Assembly: GCA_913055615.1 (NCBI GenBank)
Contig: CAJXKK010000013.1
Location: forward strand, 1 to 64,000
Reading direction: 5' to 3'
From: an uncultured Ectothiorhodospiraceae bacterium
GTDB taxonomy: Bacteria > Pseudomonadota > Gammaproteobacteria > XJ16 > Halofilaceae
DNA length: 64,000 nucleotides
The notes beneath the pieces are model-generated. The model was not told the origin of the DNA, searched no databases, and saw only the letters and a list, made by a program, of their open reading frames with translations. Positions 56,986-64,000 of the stretch are shown here, in pieces (positions within the stretch are counted from its first letter, which is position 1; each line of letters opens with the position of its first letter). Made by a program: the position numbers and the translations under genes.

Positions 56986-58478
56986 CCCGCTCTGTAGTGA
57001 TCGGAGGTGGATTTGGCGGGATCGCGGCCGCACTGCGCCTCCGGGCGCGCGGGCACGATGTCGCACTGGTCGATCGCTGCAAGCGACTCGGGGGGCGGGC
57101 GCAGGTGTTCGAGCACGGCGGTTATCGACACGACGCCGGGCCAACCGTGATCACCGCGCCCTTCCTGCTGCGCGAGCTGTTCGCACTTTTCGGACGTGAA
57201 CTCGATGACTACGCGACCCTTGTGCCGCTGGCCCCGTGGTACCGGTTTTACTTCGACGACGGCACCGAGTTCGATTACGGCGGCACGATTGACGACACGC
57301 TGCGGGCGATCGAGCGGATCGAGCCACGCGACGTCGAGGGTTACCAGCGACTGGTCGAGGACTCGCGCCGTCTTTACGAAGTCGGTTTCAGCGGACTGGG
57401 CGACCAGCCATTCCACCGATTCGGTTTCATGCTGCGTCAACTGCCGGCTCTGGCGCGTCTGCGCGCCGACCGCAGCGTATGGCGGATGGTTGAACGCCGT
57501 CTGCAAAGCCCCAAGCTGCGCCAGGCGTTTTCCATCCAGCCGCTGCTGCTTGGCGGTAACCCCTTCGATACGACCAGTATCTATGGCCTGATTCACTACC
57601 TTGAGCGCGCGCACGGCGTTCACTTCGTCATGGGCGGAACGGGGGCCCTGGTGGATGGACTGACCCGATTGATGCGGGAAGTCGGAATAGAAATCCACAC
57701 GGATACCACGGTCGGAGCAATCGATGTACGCAACAACGCCGTCAGCGGCATTACCACCTCGGCAGGGACGCACATGGGCGCTGATCACGTCGTGGCGGAC
57801 GTCGATCCATTCCACCTTTACACCCGATTGCTGCCGGCGAATACGAGTCGCTGGTCGGCGCGCCTGAAGAGCCGGTACGGCAAAGCATCGATGGGGCTTT
57901 TCGTCCTGTTCTTCGGCACCGCACGCAGCTATCCGGGTATCGCCCACCATACGATATGGATGGGGCCACGGTATCGTGGACTGCTGGACGATATCTTCCA
58001 CAACGGCGTCCTCGCCGAGGATTTCTCCATCTATCTGCATAGGCCCACGGCGACCGATCCCGATTTTGCCCCCGCCGGGCACGACAGTTTCTACGCCCTT
58101 GTCCCAGTGCCGAACATGGAGACGCCCATAGACTGGGCGGTCGAGGGTCCAAGGCTGCGCGATCGGATCGTAATGGCCCTCGGGCGCACGATCCTGCCCG
58201 GATTGCAGGATCACATCCGCGCCGATTTTTACATGGCACCGCCAGACTTCGCCGAACGCTATCTGGCGCACACCGGATCCGGTTTTTCGATGGCGCCGCT
58301 GTTTCGCCAGTCGGCGTGGTTCCGCTTCCACAACCGGGCCGAGGGACCGGCACATCTGCATCTGGTTGGCGCGGGCAGCCATCCGGGCGCCGGGCTGCCG
58401 GGGGTGCTGAGCTCGGCCAAGGTGGTCGAACGCCTGCTTGACGCATCGCCGCCTCCATCGACGAGGACCGCAGCATGA
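56982..58478 (+). CDS. crtI: Phytoene desaturase CrtI
   Basis: A 498-aa FAD-dependent CrtI. The dinucleotide motif is VVIGGGFGGIAAALRLRARG at the start, followed by GGRAQVFEHGGYRHDAGPTV. The C-terminal FAD block is HLVGAGSHPGAGLPGVLSSA. The bacterial CrtI type normally makes lycopene from phytoene in four steps; three-step forms exist and cannot be excluded. Starts within the crtE stop (ATGA) and ends in the same way on crtB. Confidence 0.94.
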   Translation: MTRSVVIGGGFGGIAAALRLRARGHDVALVDRCKRLGGRAQVFEHGGYRHDAGPTVITAPFLLRELFALFGRELDDYATLVPLAPWYRFYFDDGTEFDYGGTIDDTLRAIERIEPRDVEGYQRLVEDSRRLYEVGFSGLGDQPFHRFGFMLRQLPALARLRADRSVWRMVERRLQSPKLRQAFSIQPLLLGGNPFDTTSIYGLIHYLERAHGVHFVMGGTGALVDGLTRLMREVGIEIHTDTTVGAIDVRNNAVSGITTSAGTHMGADHVVADVDPFHLYTRLLPANTSRWSARLKSRYGKASMGLFVLFFGTARSYPGIAHHTIWMGPRYRGLLDDIFHNGVLAEDFSIYLHRPTATDPDFAPAGHDSFYALVPVPNMETPIDWAVEGPRLRDRIVMALGRTILPGLQDHIRADFYMAPPDFAERYLAHTGSGFSMAPLFRQSAWFRFHNRAEGPAHLHLVGAGSHPGAGLPGVLSSAKVVERLLDASPPPSTRTAA

Positions 58479-59431
58479 CCGTCCTGGCGCGCGAGAATGA
58501 CTGCCGGCTGCGGAACCCGCGCGACGACCGTGCGGCGCGTGCAACGCTCCGCAACCACGGTCGTTCATTCCACTTCGCCAGCCAGCTGATGGGGCGACGC
58601 CATGCAAGTCGGGCGGCACGCCTGTATTCCTTCTGCCGGCATGTGGACGACCTCGCGGACAACGCGCGTGTACCCGCGGACGCCGCCGCGCAGTTGGCCG
58701 AAGTGCGCCGCGGCATCGCCGAGTACAGTCCGCGCAACGCGATATCGGCGGACTTCCTCGAGCTTGCCGAAGAGACCGACATGCCGCTGGCGCCGGCACT
58801 GGCGCTGATCGACGGCGCGTGCGACGACCTCGCGGGTGTCACCATCGCCGACGAATCCGATCTTCTGCGCTACGCGCACTCCGTCGCCGGAACGGTCGGT
58901 GCCATGATGTGCCACGTACTCGACGTCAGCGATCCCGCCGCCGTGCCGCACGCGGTCGACCTGGGGATCGCCATGCAGTTGACCAATATCGCCCGGGACG
59001 TCGGCGAGGATGCGCGTGCGGGTCGGCGCTACCTGCCAGCGAGCTGGGTGGATGGCGCCGATGCCGCGCTGATCCAGGATCCGGATGAGGCACTGCGGCC
59101 GCTGTTGCGCAGCGCCATAGCACGCAGCATCCAGCTCGCCGAATCCTACTATGCCAGCGGTGAGGCGGGTCTTTCCTACATTCCGCCGCGCGCCCGCCCT
59201 GCAATCCGCGTCGCCGCAAGGGTTTATCGCGCGATCGGCGGCCGGGTCGCCGCCAACGATTACTGCAGCTGGCGAGAGCGCGCGATCGTCGGTCACGGGC
59301 GCAAACTTGTACTCGCCGCCGGCGCACTCGCGGCTCCCCGCACGGGCAGTCGGAGACGGCCGATGCATGATCCGGCCCTGCACCAGTGTCTGGCGGGATG
59401 CTACGGGGTGGACAAGCGGGCGCAGCGTTGA
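58475..59431 (+). CDS. crtB: Phytoene synthase CrtB
   Basis: A 318-aa trans-isoprenyl diphosphate synthase-fold enzyme joining two geranylgeranyl diphosphates to phytoene. Asp-rich motifs: CRHVDDLADNA and NIARDVGEDARAGRRYLP. The segment FHFASQLMGRRHASRAARL near the start is typical. It overlaps crtI by 4 nt and crtY by 1 nt (TGATG). Confidence 0.94.
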   Translation: MTVLARENDCRLRNPRDDRAARATLRNHGRSFHFASQLMGRRHASRAARLYSFCRHVDDLADNARVPADAAAQLAEVRRGIAEYSPRNAISADFLELAEETDMPLAPALALIDGACDDLAGVTIADESDLLRYAHSVAGTVGAMMCHVLDVSDPAAVPHAVDLGIAMQLTNIARDVGEDARAGRRYLPASWVDGADAALIQDPDEALRPLLRSAIARSIQLAESYYASGEAGLSYIPPRARPAIRVAARVYRAIGGRVAANDYCSWRERAIVGHGRKLVLAAGALAAPRTGSRRRPMHDPALHQCLAGCYGVDKRAQR

Positions 59432-60579
59432 TGACAACCGACGTCGATATCGAAGGGGTCATCCTCGGCGGCGGCTGCTCGGGACTGTCACTGGGTATGC
59501 AGCTCGCCCGGCGCGGGAGTCGCCGCCGGGTGGTCATCATCGAGCCGCGCACCGAGTACGGCGACGACCGCAGCTGGTGCTTCTGGGCCTCTCCCGACCA
59601 TGGGCTTGCACGGCGGACAACACGGCAATGGCCTGAATGGCTATTCGGCGCTGCCGGCCGCTCACCGATCCACCACCGGTGCGAACACGCACCCTATCAA
59701 TACCTGCGGGCCCGGGACTTCTACGCCGAGGCCGGCGCGTGGATCACCGCGGATCCGAACATCGAACTCCGGCAAGGCACCCGGGCGGGCGCCGTGCATC
59801 GCTCTGGCGATGGCGTGGCAGTGCAGACGAGCGCCGGCATGCTCAGCGCCCGCTGGGTAATCGATACGCGACCGCCGGGCGCCTCCGCACAAGCGCTTCT
59901 GTATCAATGTTTCGAGGGACATGAGGTGCGGCCATCTCCGGCCACGGCGCCGGACCCGTACCGTATCGAGCTGATGACCGATATGCGTGCGGATGACCTC
60001 GGCTTCGTTTTCAGTTATGTCCTGCCACTGACGCGCGAACGCGTTCTCGTGGAGTCGACCCGATTCGCTCCCGAACCGGTCGCGCCCGCGCGTCTGACGG
60101 CCGATACCGAGGCATTGCTGGACGCGCGTGGCTGGCGCGGCGCCCCGCGCGAGCGCACGGAACGGGGCGTTCTGCCCATGGGGCTTGTCACCGACAGCGC
60201 ACCGGAAACCGCGGGTATCGTGCGTGCCGGCATCGCCGGTGGGGGCCTGAGGGCGGCGAGCGGCTATGGCTTCATGCGGATTCAGGAGTGGGCCCACTCC
60301 TGCGCGGAGCACCTGGAGCGCACCGGCCGTCCACTCGGTCATCCGCCCGAACCGTTGGTTCGACGCGTTATGGATCGCGTATTCCTGCAAGCCGTGCGAT
60401 CCAACCCGGAGCGGGCGGCCGACTTCTTCCTCGGGGTTGCAGGGGGCCTGGACGCAGCCGCGTTCGTACGCTTCATGACTGATGGCGCGCGCCCGCGGGA
60501 TTACCTGAAGGTGGCGGCAAGCCTGCCGCCAGGTCCGTTCCTGCGCGCAGTGATGAAACCGAGGGGAGGCCGGGAATGA
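59431..60579 (+). CDS. crtY: Lycopene beta-cyclase CrtY
   Basis: A 382-aa CrtY-type flavoprotein. N-terminal dinucleotide site GVILGGGCSGLSLGMQLARR and the motif DDRSWCFW are diagnostic; YGFMRIQEWA is a later block. It closes both ends of lycopene to give beta-carotene. The start at 59431 overlaps the crtB stop. An earlier in-frame Met at 59386 lies within crtB. Confidence 0.9.
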   Translation: MTTDVDIEGVILGGGCSGLSLGMQLARRGSRRRVVIIEPRTEYGDDRSWCFWASPDHGLARRTTRQWPEWLFGAAGRSPIHHRCEHAPYQYLRARDFYAEAGAWITADPNIELRQGTRAGAVHRSGDGVAVQTSAGMLSARWVIDTRPPGASAQALLYQCFEGHEVRPSPATAPDPYRIELMTDMRADDLGFVFSYVLPLTRERVLVESTRFAPEPVAPARLTADTEALLDARGWRGAPRERTERGVLPMGLVTDSAPETAGIVRAGIAGGGLRAASGYGFMRIQEWAHSCAEHLERTGRPLGHPPEPLVRRVMDRVFLQAVRSNPERAADFFLGVAGGLDAAAFVRFMTDGARPRDYLKVAASLPPGPFLRAVMKPRGGRE

Positions 60580-61493
60580 ACACGCGCGCCCGGCTGCTTC
60601 CGGGCTGGCCAGTCGAGACCTGGCTGTTCCTGTCCGGTTCCGTGCTGGCATTGGCGGTTGCGCCGATCGCCAGCGAGCTGGCGAGCAGGACATTCTGGAT
60701 CGGCATTCTGGCAACCGGCGTGGCGTTTGCGGGCCTGCCGCACGGCGCGCTAGACCCGTGGATCGCCTACCGTGCCGGAGTCTGGCGGCACGCGCCGGAT
60801 TTTGTGGTGTTCAATCTCGCCTACCTGCTGCTGGCCTGCGCCCTGGCGCTACTGTGGTGGACATTCCCCGCGCTTGCGCTGGCACTCTTCCTCGCCTACG
60901 CCACCTGGCACTTCAGCGCCGACTGGCGCGACACCCTTGACGTGGGCTGGCGCCTCGTCGCCGGCATCGGCCTGATCGCACTGCCCGCGGTCTTCCACGA
61001 GGCCAGGGTCAACGAAGTCTTCAGCGTGCTCGCCGGCAGCGGCGGGCAGTCGATCACGGCGGCCATGGCATGGGCCGGTCCGGCAGTCATCGGCGGCTAT
61101 GCGCTAGCCACCGTGGCCGCGATACGCAGGGCGCCACGGGTGGGGCTGGAGCTTGCAACGATCGCCTTGCTTGCCTTCGCCTTGCCGCCGCTCGCTTATT
61201 TCGCCGTCTATTTCTGTCTGCTGCACAGCAGCCGCCACCTGCGCCACCACGTAACCGCCGGCGAGGCAGGCGAGCGGCGCCTCGCGGCGATGATCGCGAT
61301 CGCCTACACGATCGTGACCCTCTTGCTGGCGGCAATTCTGTGGTATGCGATCGGCGCGAATGCCGCAATCGACGAGGCGCTGCTGCGTGTCGTGTTCATC
61401 GGACTGGCCGCACTCACCGTGCCCCATATGGCGCTCACACTCTATCTGGAACATCGGGGCGAAGGTGATTTCACAGCCGATACCCCTCCTTGA
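60576..61493 (+). CDS. blh: Beta-carotene 15,15'-dioxygenase, Brp/Blh family
   Basis: A 305-aa membrane protein with about eight helices. Conserved His residues appear in GLPHGALD, ATWHFSADW, LLHSSRHLRHH and VPHMALTLYLE, the metal-ligand set of the Blh family. It cleaves beta-carotene into two retinal molecules. It is the last gene of the cluster and overlaps crtY by 4 nt. It completes retinal supply for the rhodopsin. Confidence 0.92.
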   Translation: MNTRARLLPGWPVETWLFLSGSVLALAVAPIASELASRTFWIGILATGVAFAGLPHGALDPWIAYRAGVWRHAPDFVVFNLAYLLLACALALLWWTFPALALALFLAYATWHFSADWRDTLDVGWRLVAGIGLIALPAVFHEARVNEVFSVLAGSGGQSITAAMAWAGPAVIGGYALATVAAIRRAPRVGLELATIALLAFALPPLAYFAVYFCLLHSSRHLRHHVTAGEAGERRLAAMIAIAYTIVTLLLAAILWYAIGANAAIDEALLRVVFIGLAALTVPHMALTLYLEHRGEGDFTADTPP

Positions 61494-61506
61494 GCGGCGC
61501 CAGCCG

Positions 61507-61612
61507 CGCATCGGTCGGGAATCAGGAGTTGCGATGAGAAACGTCGAGCTGACCGGCGGCAAAGGCGTCCCCGGGCTGGACCAGGGGACCTGGCACATGG
61601 GCGACAGCCGCC
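61507..61612 (+). pseudogene. 5' fragment of a second aldo/keto reductase
   Basis: Positions 61507-61606 match 52661-52760, including the leader CGCATCGG, the ribosome site ATCAGGAG and an ATG at 61534, with about ten mismatches by eye. The reading frame gives MRNVELTGGKGVPGLDQGTW and then leaves the family at about residue 25. A further piece of the gene is at 63064-63110. Confidence 0.75.
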
Positions 61613-61617
61613 GGATC

Positions 61618-61935
61618 GACGGTATCGGCTGTGCCGGCCGGCACCGAGGCGATCATCGTGGAGTTGATCACACGGGATGCCGACCCATTCGGTTCCGGAA
61701 TCGCGGCAGCGTGCAGAACGCCCTGCCACACAGGCCGCGCGTCCGACCCGGATGCACACGAGTTGTTGATACAGACGATCCGGTAGTCGTGCGGTGAGAA
61801 GCAGGGCACGCGCGTTATGTAATCACGCAGGATATCGTCTGCACGCCCGAACATCGGATTGTGTTCCGACATGAACTGCCGGGGCGACAACCCGAGATCG
61901 AACGCGCATGATGAGGTGCAGCAGCTTGGCCATTC
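61618..61935 (-). pseudogene. Broken gene of unknown family
   Basis: On the minus strand a frame reads FDLGLSPRQFMSEHNPMFGR, ADDILRDYITRVPCFSPHDY, RIVCINNSCASGSDAR and SASRVINSTMIASVP, with an even, protein-like composition. A possible start MAKLLHLI lies in another frame near 61935, so a frameshift is likely. The 3' end merges into the aldo/keto reductase fragment. I do not recognise the family. Confidence 0.4.
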
Positions 61936-61955
61936 GGTTGCTCTTTGACCCGTAC

Positions 61956-62957
61956 TCACCGGAAGAATGCCTCGAATGCCTCGATCGTGGTTTCGACATC
62001 GTCGCGGCTGACGTCCAGGTGAGTGACCAGGCGCAATGGATTACTGTCGAGGATGCGGATGCCCCGGTCGGCAAGATGACGCCCGAGCGCACTGCCGCAA
62101 GCCTTGGGTAGCCGGACAAAGACCATGTTGGTCTGCTGGTCCAGGAGCTCCACTTCGCCGATCGTCGCAAGGCCCTCGGCCAGTCGCTCGGCATTGGCGT
62201 GGTCGTCGGCAAGCCGTTCCACGTGTTCGTCCAGGGCTACCAGGCCGGCCGCCGCGATGACGCCGGCCTGGCGCATCCCGCCGCCGGTGACCTTGCGCCA
62301 GCGAACCGCCTCTTCGACGAACCCGCGTGGCCCGCAGACCACCGAACCCACGGGCGCGCCGAGGCCTTTGGACAGGCACAACGACACCGTATCGAAGTGA
62401 CGGGTGATCGCGGACACGGGCACGCCACACGCGACCGCGGCGTTGAATACGCGCGCCCCGTCCAGGTGGCGGCCCAGGCCGTGATCCCTGCACAACGCCC
62501 CGTAGTGCCCGAGGTACTCCATGGGCAGGGGCCGGCCGTGATGGGTGTTCTCGAGACACACGATCCGCGTGCGCGCGAAATGCGGATCCCGCGGCTTGAT
62601 GGCGGCGGCGACCCGGTCGAGATCGAGGCTCCCATCCGGCTCGAACTCTAATGGTTGCGGCTGGATGCCGCCGAGAACCGCCGCGCCCCCGGCTTCGAAT
62701 CGGTAGGTGTGCGCCTGCTGGCCGACGATGTACTCGTCGCCGCGTCCGCAGTGGGTCAGCAGCGAGACCAGGTTGCCCTGCGTCCCGCTCGGCACAAACA
62801 GCGCCGCCTCGGTGCCGAGCATCTGCGCCACGCGGTCCTGGAGCCGATTGACCGTCGGGTCATCGCCGAATACGTCATCGCCTACCTCGGCCTCCGCCAT
62901 GGCCTTGCGCATGGCGTCGGTGGGTTGCGTGACGGTATCCGACCTGAGATCAATCAT
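61956..62957 (-). CDS. ltaE: Low-specificity L-threonine aldolase
   Basis: A 333-aa fold-type I PLP enzyme splitting threonine or allo-threonine to glycine and acetaldehyde. [20 protein letters not shown] and [18 protein letters not shown] at the start are diagnostic, LENTHHG and [10 protein letters not shown] follow, and the PLP Lys is in [14 protein letters not shown]. The Met at 62957 gives the family start; another Met lies 6 nt upstream. It is flanked by broken genes, yet looks intact. Confidence 0.93.
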   Translation of the reverse strand: MIDLRSDTVTQPTDAMRKAMAEAEVGDDVFGDDPTVNRLQDRVAQMLGTEAALFVPSGTQGNLVSLLTHCGRGDEYIVGQQAHTYRFEAGGAAVLGGIQPQPLEFEPDGSLDLDRVAAAIKPRDPHFARTRIVCLENTHHGRPLPMEYLGHYGALCRDHGLGRHLDGARVFNAAVACGVPVSAITRHFDTVSLCLSKGLGAPVGSVVCGPRGFVEEAVRWRKVTGGGMRQAGVIAAAGLVALDEHVERLADDHANAERLAEGLATIGEVELLDQQTNMVFVRLPKACGSALGRHLADRGIRILDSNPLRLVTHLDVSRDDVETTIEAFEAFFR

Positions 62958-63063
62958 GTCCACCGGATTATCCTACGTTGTCTGCCGGGCACAAACCATT
63001 TGCGGCGCCCCCCGCCCTCTCCGGAAACACAGGCCGGGTCCCATTTCGCCCCGGGTACTCCAG

Positions 63064-63110
63064 GTGCTCGGCCACCGCACCATCGAGCGCGACCCGCTAC
63101 CCAAGACGGG
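63064..63110 (+). pseudogene. Internal fragment of the second aldo/keto reductase
   Basis: The frame reads VLGHRTIERDPLP, matching HLGERAIERDPLP near residue 170 of the intact enzyme. Nineteen nucleotides (63080-63098) are identical to 53202-53220. The fragment lies downstream of, and in line with, the 5' piece at 61507-61612. The gap 62964-63167 holds nothing else. Confidence 0.55.
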
Positions 63111-63167
63111 ATATGTTGGGTCGGAGTAGGTACTGGCACGGTCCCGTGAATGAGTCTTCACTCTGAT

Positions 63168-63193
63168 CCCGATCATCCATCCCGATCATCCAT
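63168..63193. repeat. Two tandem copies of CCCGATCATCCAT
   Basis: Exact 13-nt direct repeats at 63168-63180 and 63181-63193, immediately after the stop of the DUF6122 gene. Confidence 0.8.
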
Positions 63194-63535
63194 TTATCTG
63201 CAGTCGATCCAGTCGAGGGCCATGTGGATCAGCAGCCCGAGGCCCACCAGGTGCAGCACACGCACGGCTGACCGTACACTCTTACTGTCGTTCTCCCGCA
63301 CCACGATCAGCGGAAGAACGAACAGAACCGCGTAGATCACAATCGCGGGCGCGGTATGCAGTGGATGAAAGCCGATGGAGCACCGATCCGGATCGTAGAT
63401 CGGATCAGCCAGCAGGTGATCGACATCGACGATCATGGTAACCACCATGATCACTGTCGCGTTGCGCCAGTGGCTACGGTAGAACGCGAGCGCGACCAGC
63501 AGCGGGACGGTGAAATGCAGGGCAATGTGGATCAT
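63194..63535 (-). CDS. DUF6122 family membrane protein
   Basis: A 113-aa protein with three or four hydrophobic helices. HIALHFTVPLLVALAFYR at the start, VTMIVDVDHLLADPIYDP and CSIGFHPLHT in the middle are the family hallmarks, with conserved His and Asp that could bind a metal, somewhat like YdjM-type metal-dependent hydrolases. Function unknown. It has no clear ribosome site of its own and begins 3 nt after a tiny lipoprotein-like ORF. Confidence 0.85.
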   Translation of the reverse strand: MIHIALHFTVPLLVALAFYRSHWRNATVIMVVTMIVDVDHLLADPIYDPDRCSIGFHPLHTAPAIVIYAVLFVLPLIVVRENDSKSVRSAVRVLHLVGLGLLIHMALDWIDCR

Positions 63536-63538
63536 TAT

Positions 63539-63601
63539 TTACTGGTCTGCACAGGCACTCAACACCGCCACCATCCCCATGACCACAAGTGACCGCCACA
63601 T
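63539..63601 (-). CDS. Possible 20-residue mini-lipoprotein
   Basis: An ORF of 20 codons plus stop. It starts with MWRSLVVMGMVAVLSAC and ends ADQ, so an almost complete lipoprotein signal with lipobox LSAC and only four mature residues (CADQ). A strong ribosome site CGGAGG lies 7 nt before the ATG. Its stop is 3 nt before the DUF6122 start, suggesting coupling. It may be a leader that drives translation of the next gene, or a genuine small lipoprotein like entericidin. Confidence 0.45.
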   Translation of the reverse strand: MWRSLVVMGMVAVLSACADQ

Positions 63602-63684
63602 CCTCCCCCCTCCGATTCATCGTTATTGTTTACGTATCGATTCGCTTCAGGAGGGCCGCGATCGCTCTCTCGTGCGCTGCCCCT

Positions 63685-63700
63685 GGGGAACCTCTGATTA
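63685..63700. repeat. Partial copy of the inverted-repeat arm
   Basis: GGGGAACCTCTGATTA matches 14 of 16 nt with the arm at 51224-51239. It is alone here, without the second arm. Confidence 0.4.
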
Positions 63701-63775
63701 CAACCGACCGGCCGACTGAAGAATGATCACGGCATCCGGCGGCGGGACGCTTGAGCCCGGCACACGCGGACCGGC

Positions 63776-64000
63776 TTACCCGGCTCGCGCCTCCTCGGGC
63801 GGGTTCCCCTCCCGCTCCAGCACGTAATCCAGCCACATCGAAGTCAGCCGATCAGGCAGCCGATTCTGCTGCTGCCGTGCCTGGAGGTTGTCGAGGTCGA
63901 TCCACGCCAGCGGCTGGTCCTGTTCGGCGCAGGAGAAGACGGGTCTGGTGCGCTCGCCGGTCTCCGGGTCCTTCTGCCATTGCAGGCACTGGGCGCAGAC
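63776..64000 (-). CDS. C-terminus of an unidentified probable oxidoreductase (partial)
   Basis: The last 74 residues plus stop of a gene that continues beyond the window. It contains CAQCLQW, VFSCAEQDQPLAWIDLDNL and a basic/Trp-rich end (LTSMWLDYVL). The close Cys pair suggests an iron-sulfur or metal site; I associate this tail loosely with flavin-dependent oxidoreductases but cannot name the family. Codon use is normal. Confidence 0.6.
   Translation of the reverse strand, partial: VCAQCLQWQKDPETGERTRPVFSCAEQDQPLAWIDLDNLQARQQQNRLPDRLTSMWLDYVLEREGNPPEEARAG

Overview
The window is high-GC (about 65 percent by eye), densely coded bacterial DNA with gammaproteobacterial gene neighbourhoods: rng-yhdP-nit-tldD, and holA-proA-nadD-rsfS-rlmH-maf. 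Proteins are rich in Asp and Glu, and there is a BCCT transporter, a TRAP system, a Na+/H+ antiporter and a xanthorhodopsin-type pump. I infer a halophilic or marine gammaproteobacterium, possibly near Ectothiorhodospiraceae; the genus cannot be fixed from sequence alone.

Layout. 0.2-8.4 kb (minus): envelope and RNA-processing operon rng, yhdP, a small exported protein, nit, tldD. 8.6-13.2 kb (minus): housekeeping operon holA, proA, nadD, rsfS, rlmH, maf. 13.4-20.4 kb: HAD hydrolase, pyrD, a deacetylase-fold gene with a SirB2 gene, tRNA-Val(CAC), an EF-hand protein, an ABC-2 exporter and an OmpA-type lipoprotein. 20.5-29 kb (plus): MnmM-like methyltransferase, iron-sulfur photolyase, a TatT-DctP-DctQ-DctM TRAP operon, an EamA permease and a membrane-anchored aspartic protease. 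29-36.8 kb: FAD/folate demethylating dehydrogenase with a divergent XRE-cupin regulator, a gabT-type aminotransferase, an antiporter, a PPOX-fold protein and an aminotransferase resembling (R)-selective amine transaminases. 37-44 kb: PagL, glyoxalase I, a class V aminotransferase, a BCCT carrier and a 2-hydroxyacid dehydrogenase, with several gene remnants between them. 44-53.5 kb: katG, a CHASE4-like/GGDEF/EAL protein, an RNase H-like protein, a decayed region, a TfdA dioxygenase and an aldo/keto reductase.

53.7-61.5 kb is the most interesting part. A minus-strand pair (SRPBCC protein, then a short LOV photoreceptor) is divergent from a xanthorhodopsin-like proton pump, which is followed by crtE-crtI-crtB-crtY-blh. 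The last five genes are joined by 1-4 nt overlaps. Together they can make geranylgeranyl diphosphate, phytoene, lycopene, beta-carotene and finally retinal for the rhodopsin. Two perfect hairpins separate the rhodopsin from crtE. Pieces of a second aldo/keto reductase gene lie beyond blh, in the same orientation as the intact gene upstream of the cluster, which points to recombination or insertion here.

61.9-64 kb holds ltaE, a DUF6122 membrane protein preceded by a possible 20-residue lipoprotein, and the C-terminus of an unidentified redox-type protein cut by the window edge. Gaps between genes carry several families of palindromic and dispersed repeats: a 110-150 bp element in three copies, REP pairs, MITE-like inverted repeats and short tandem arrays. 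Several gene fragments lie next to or inside them.
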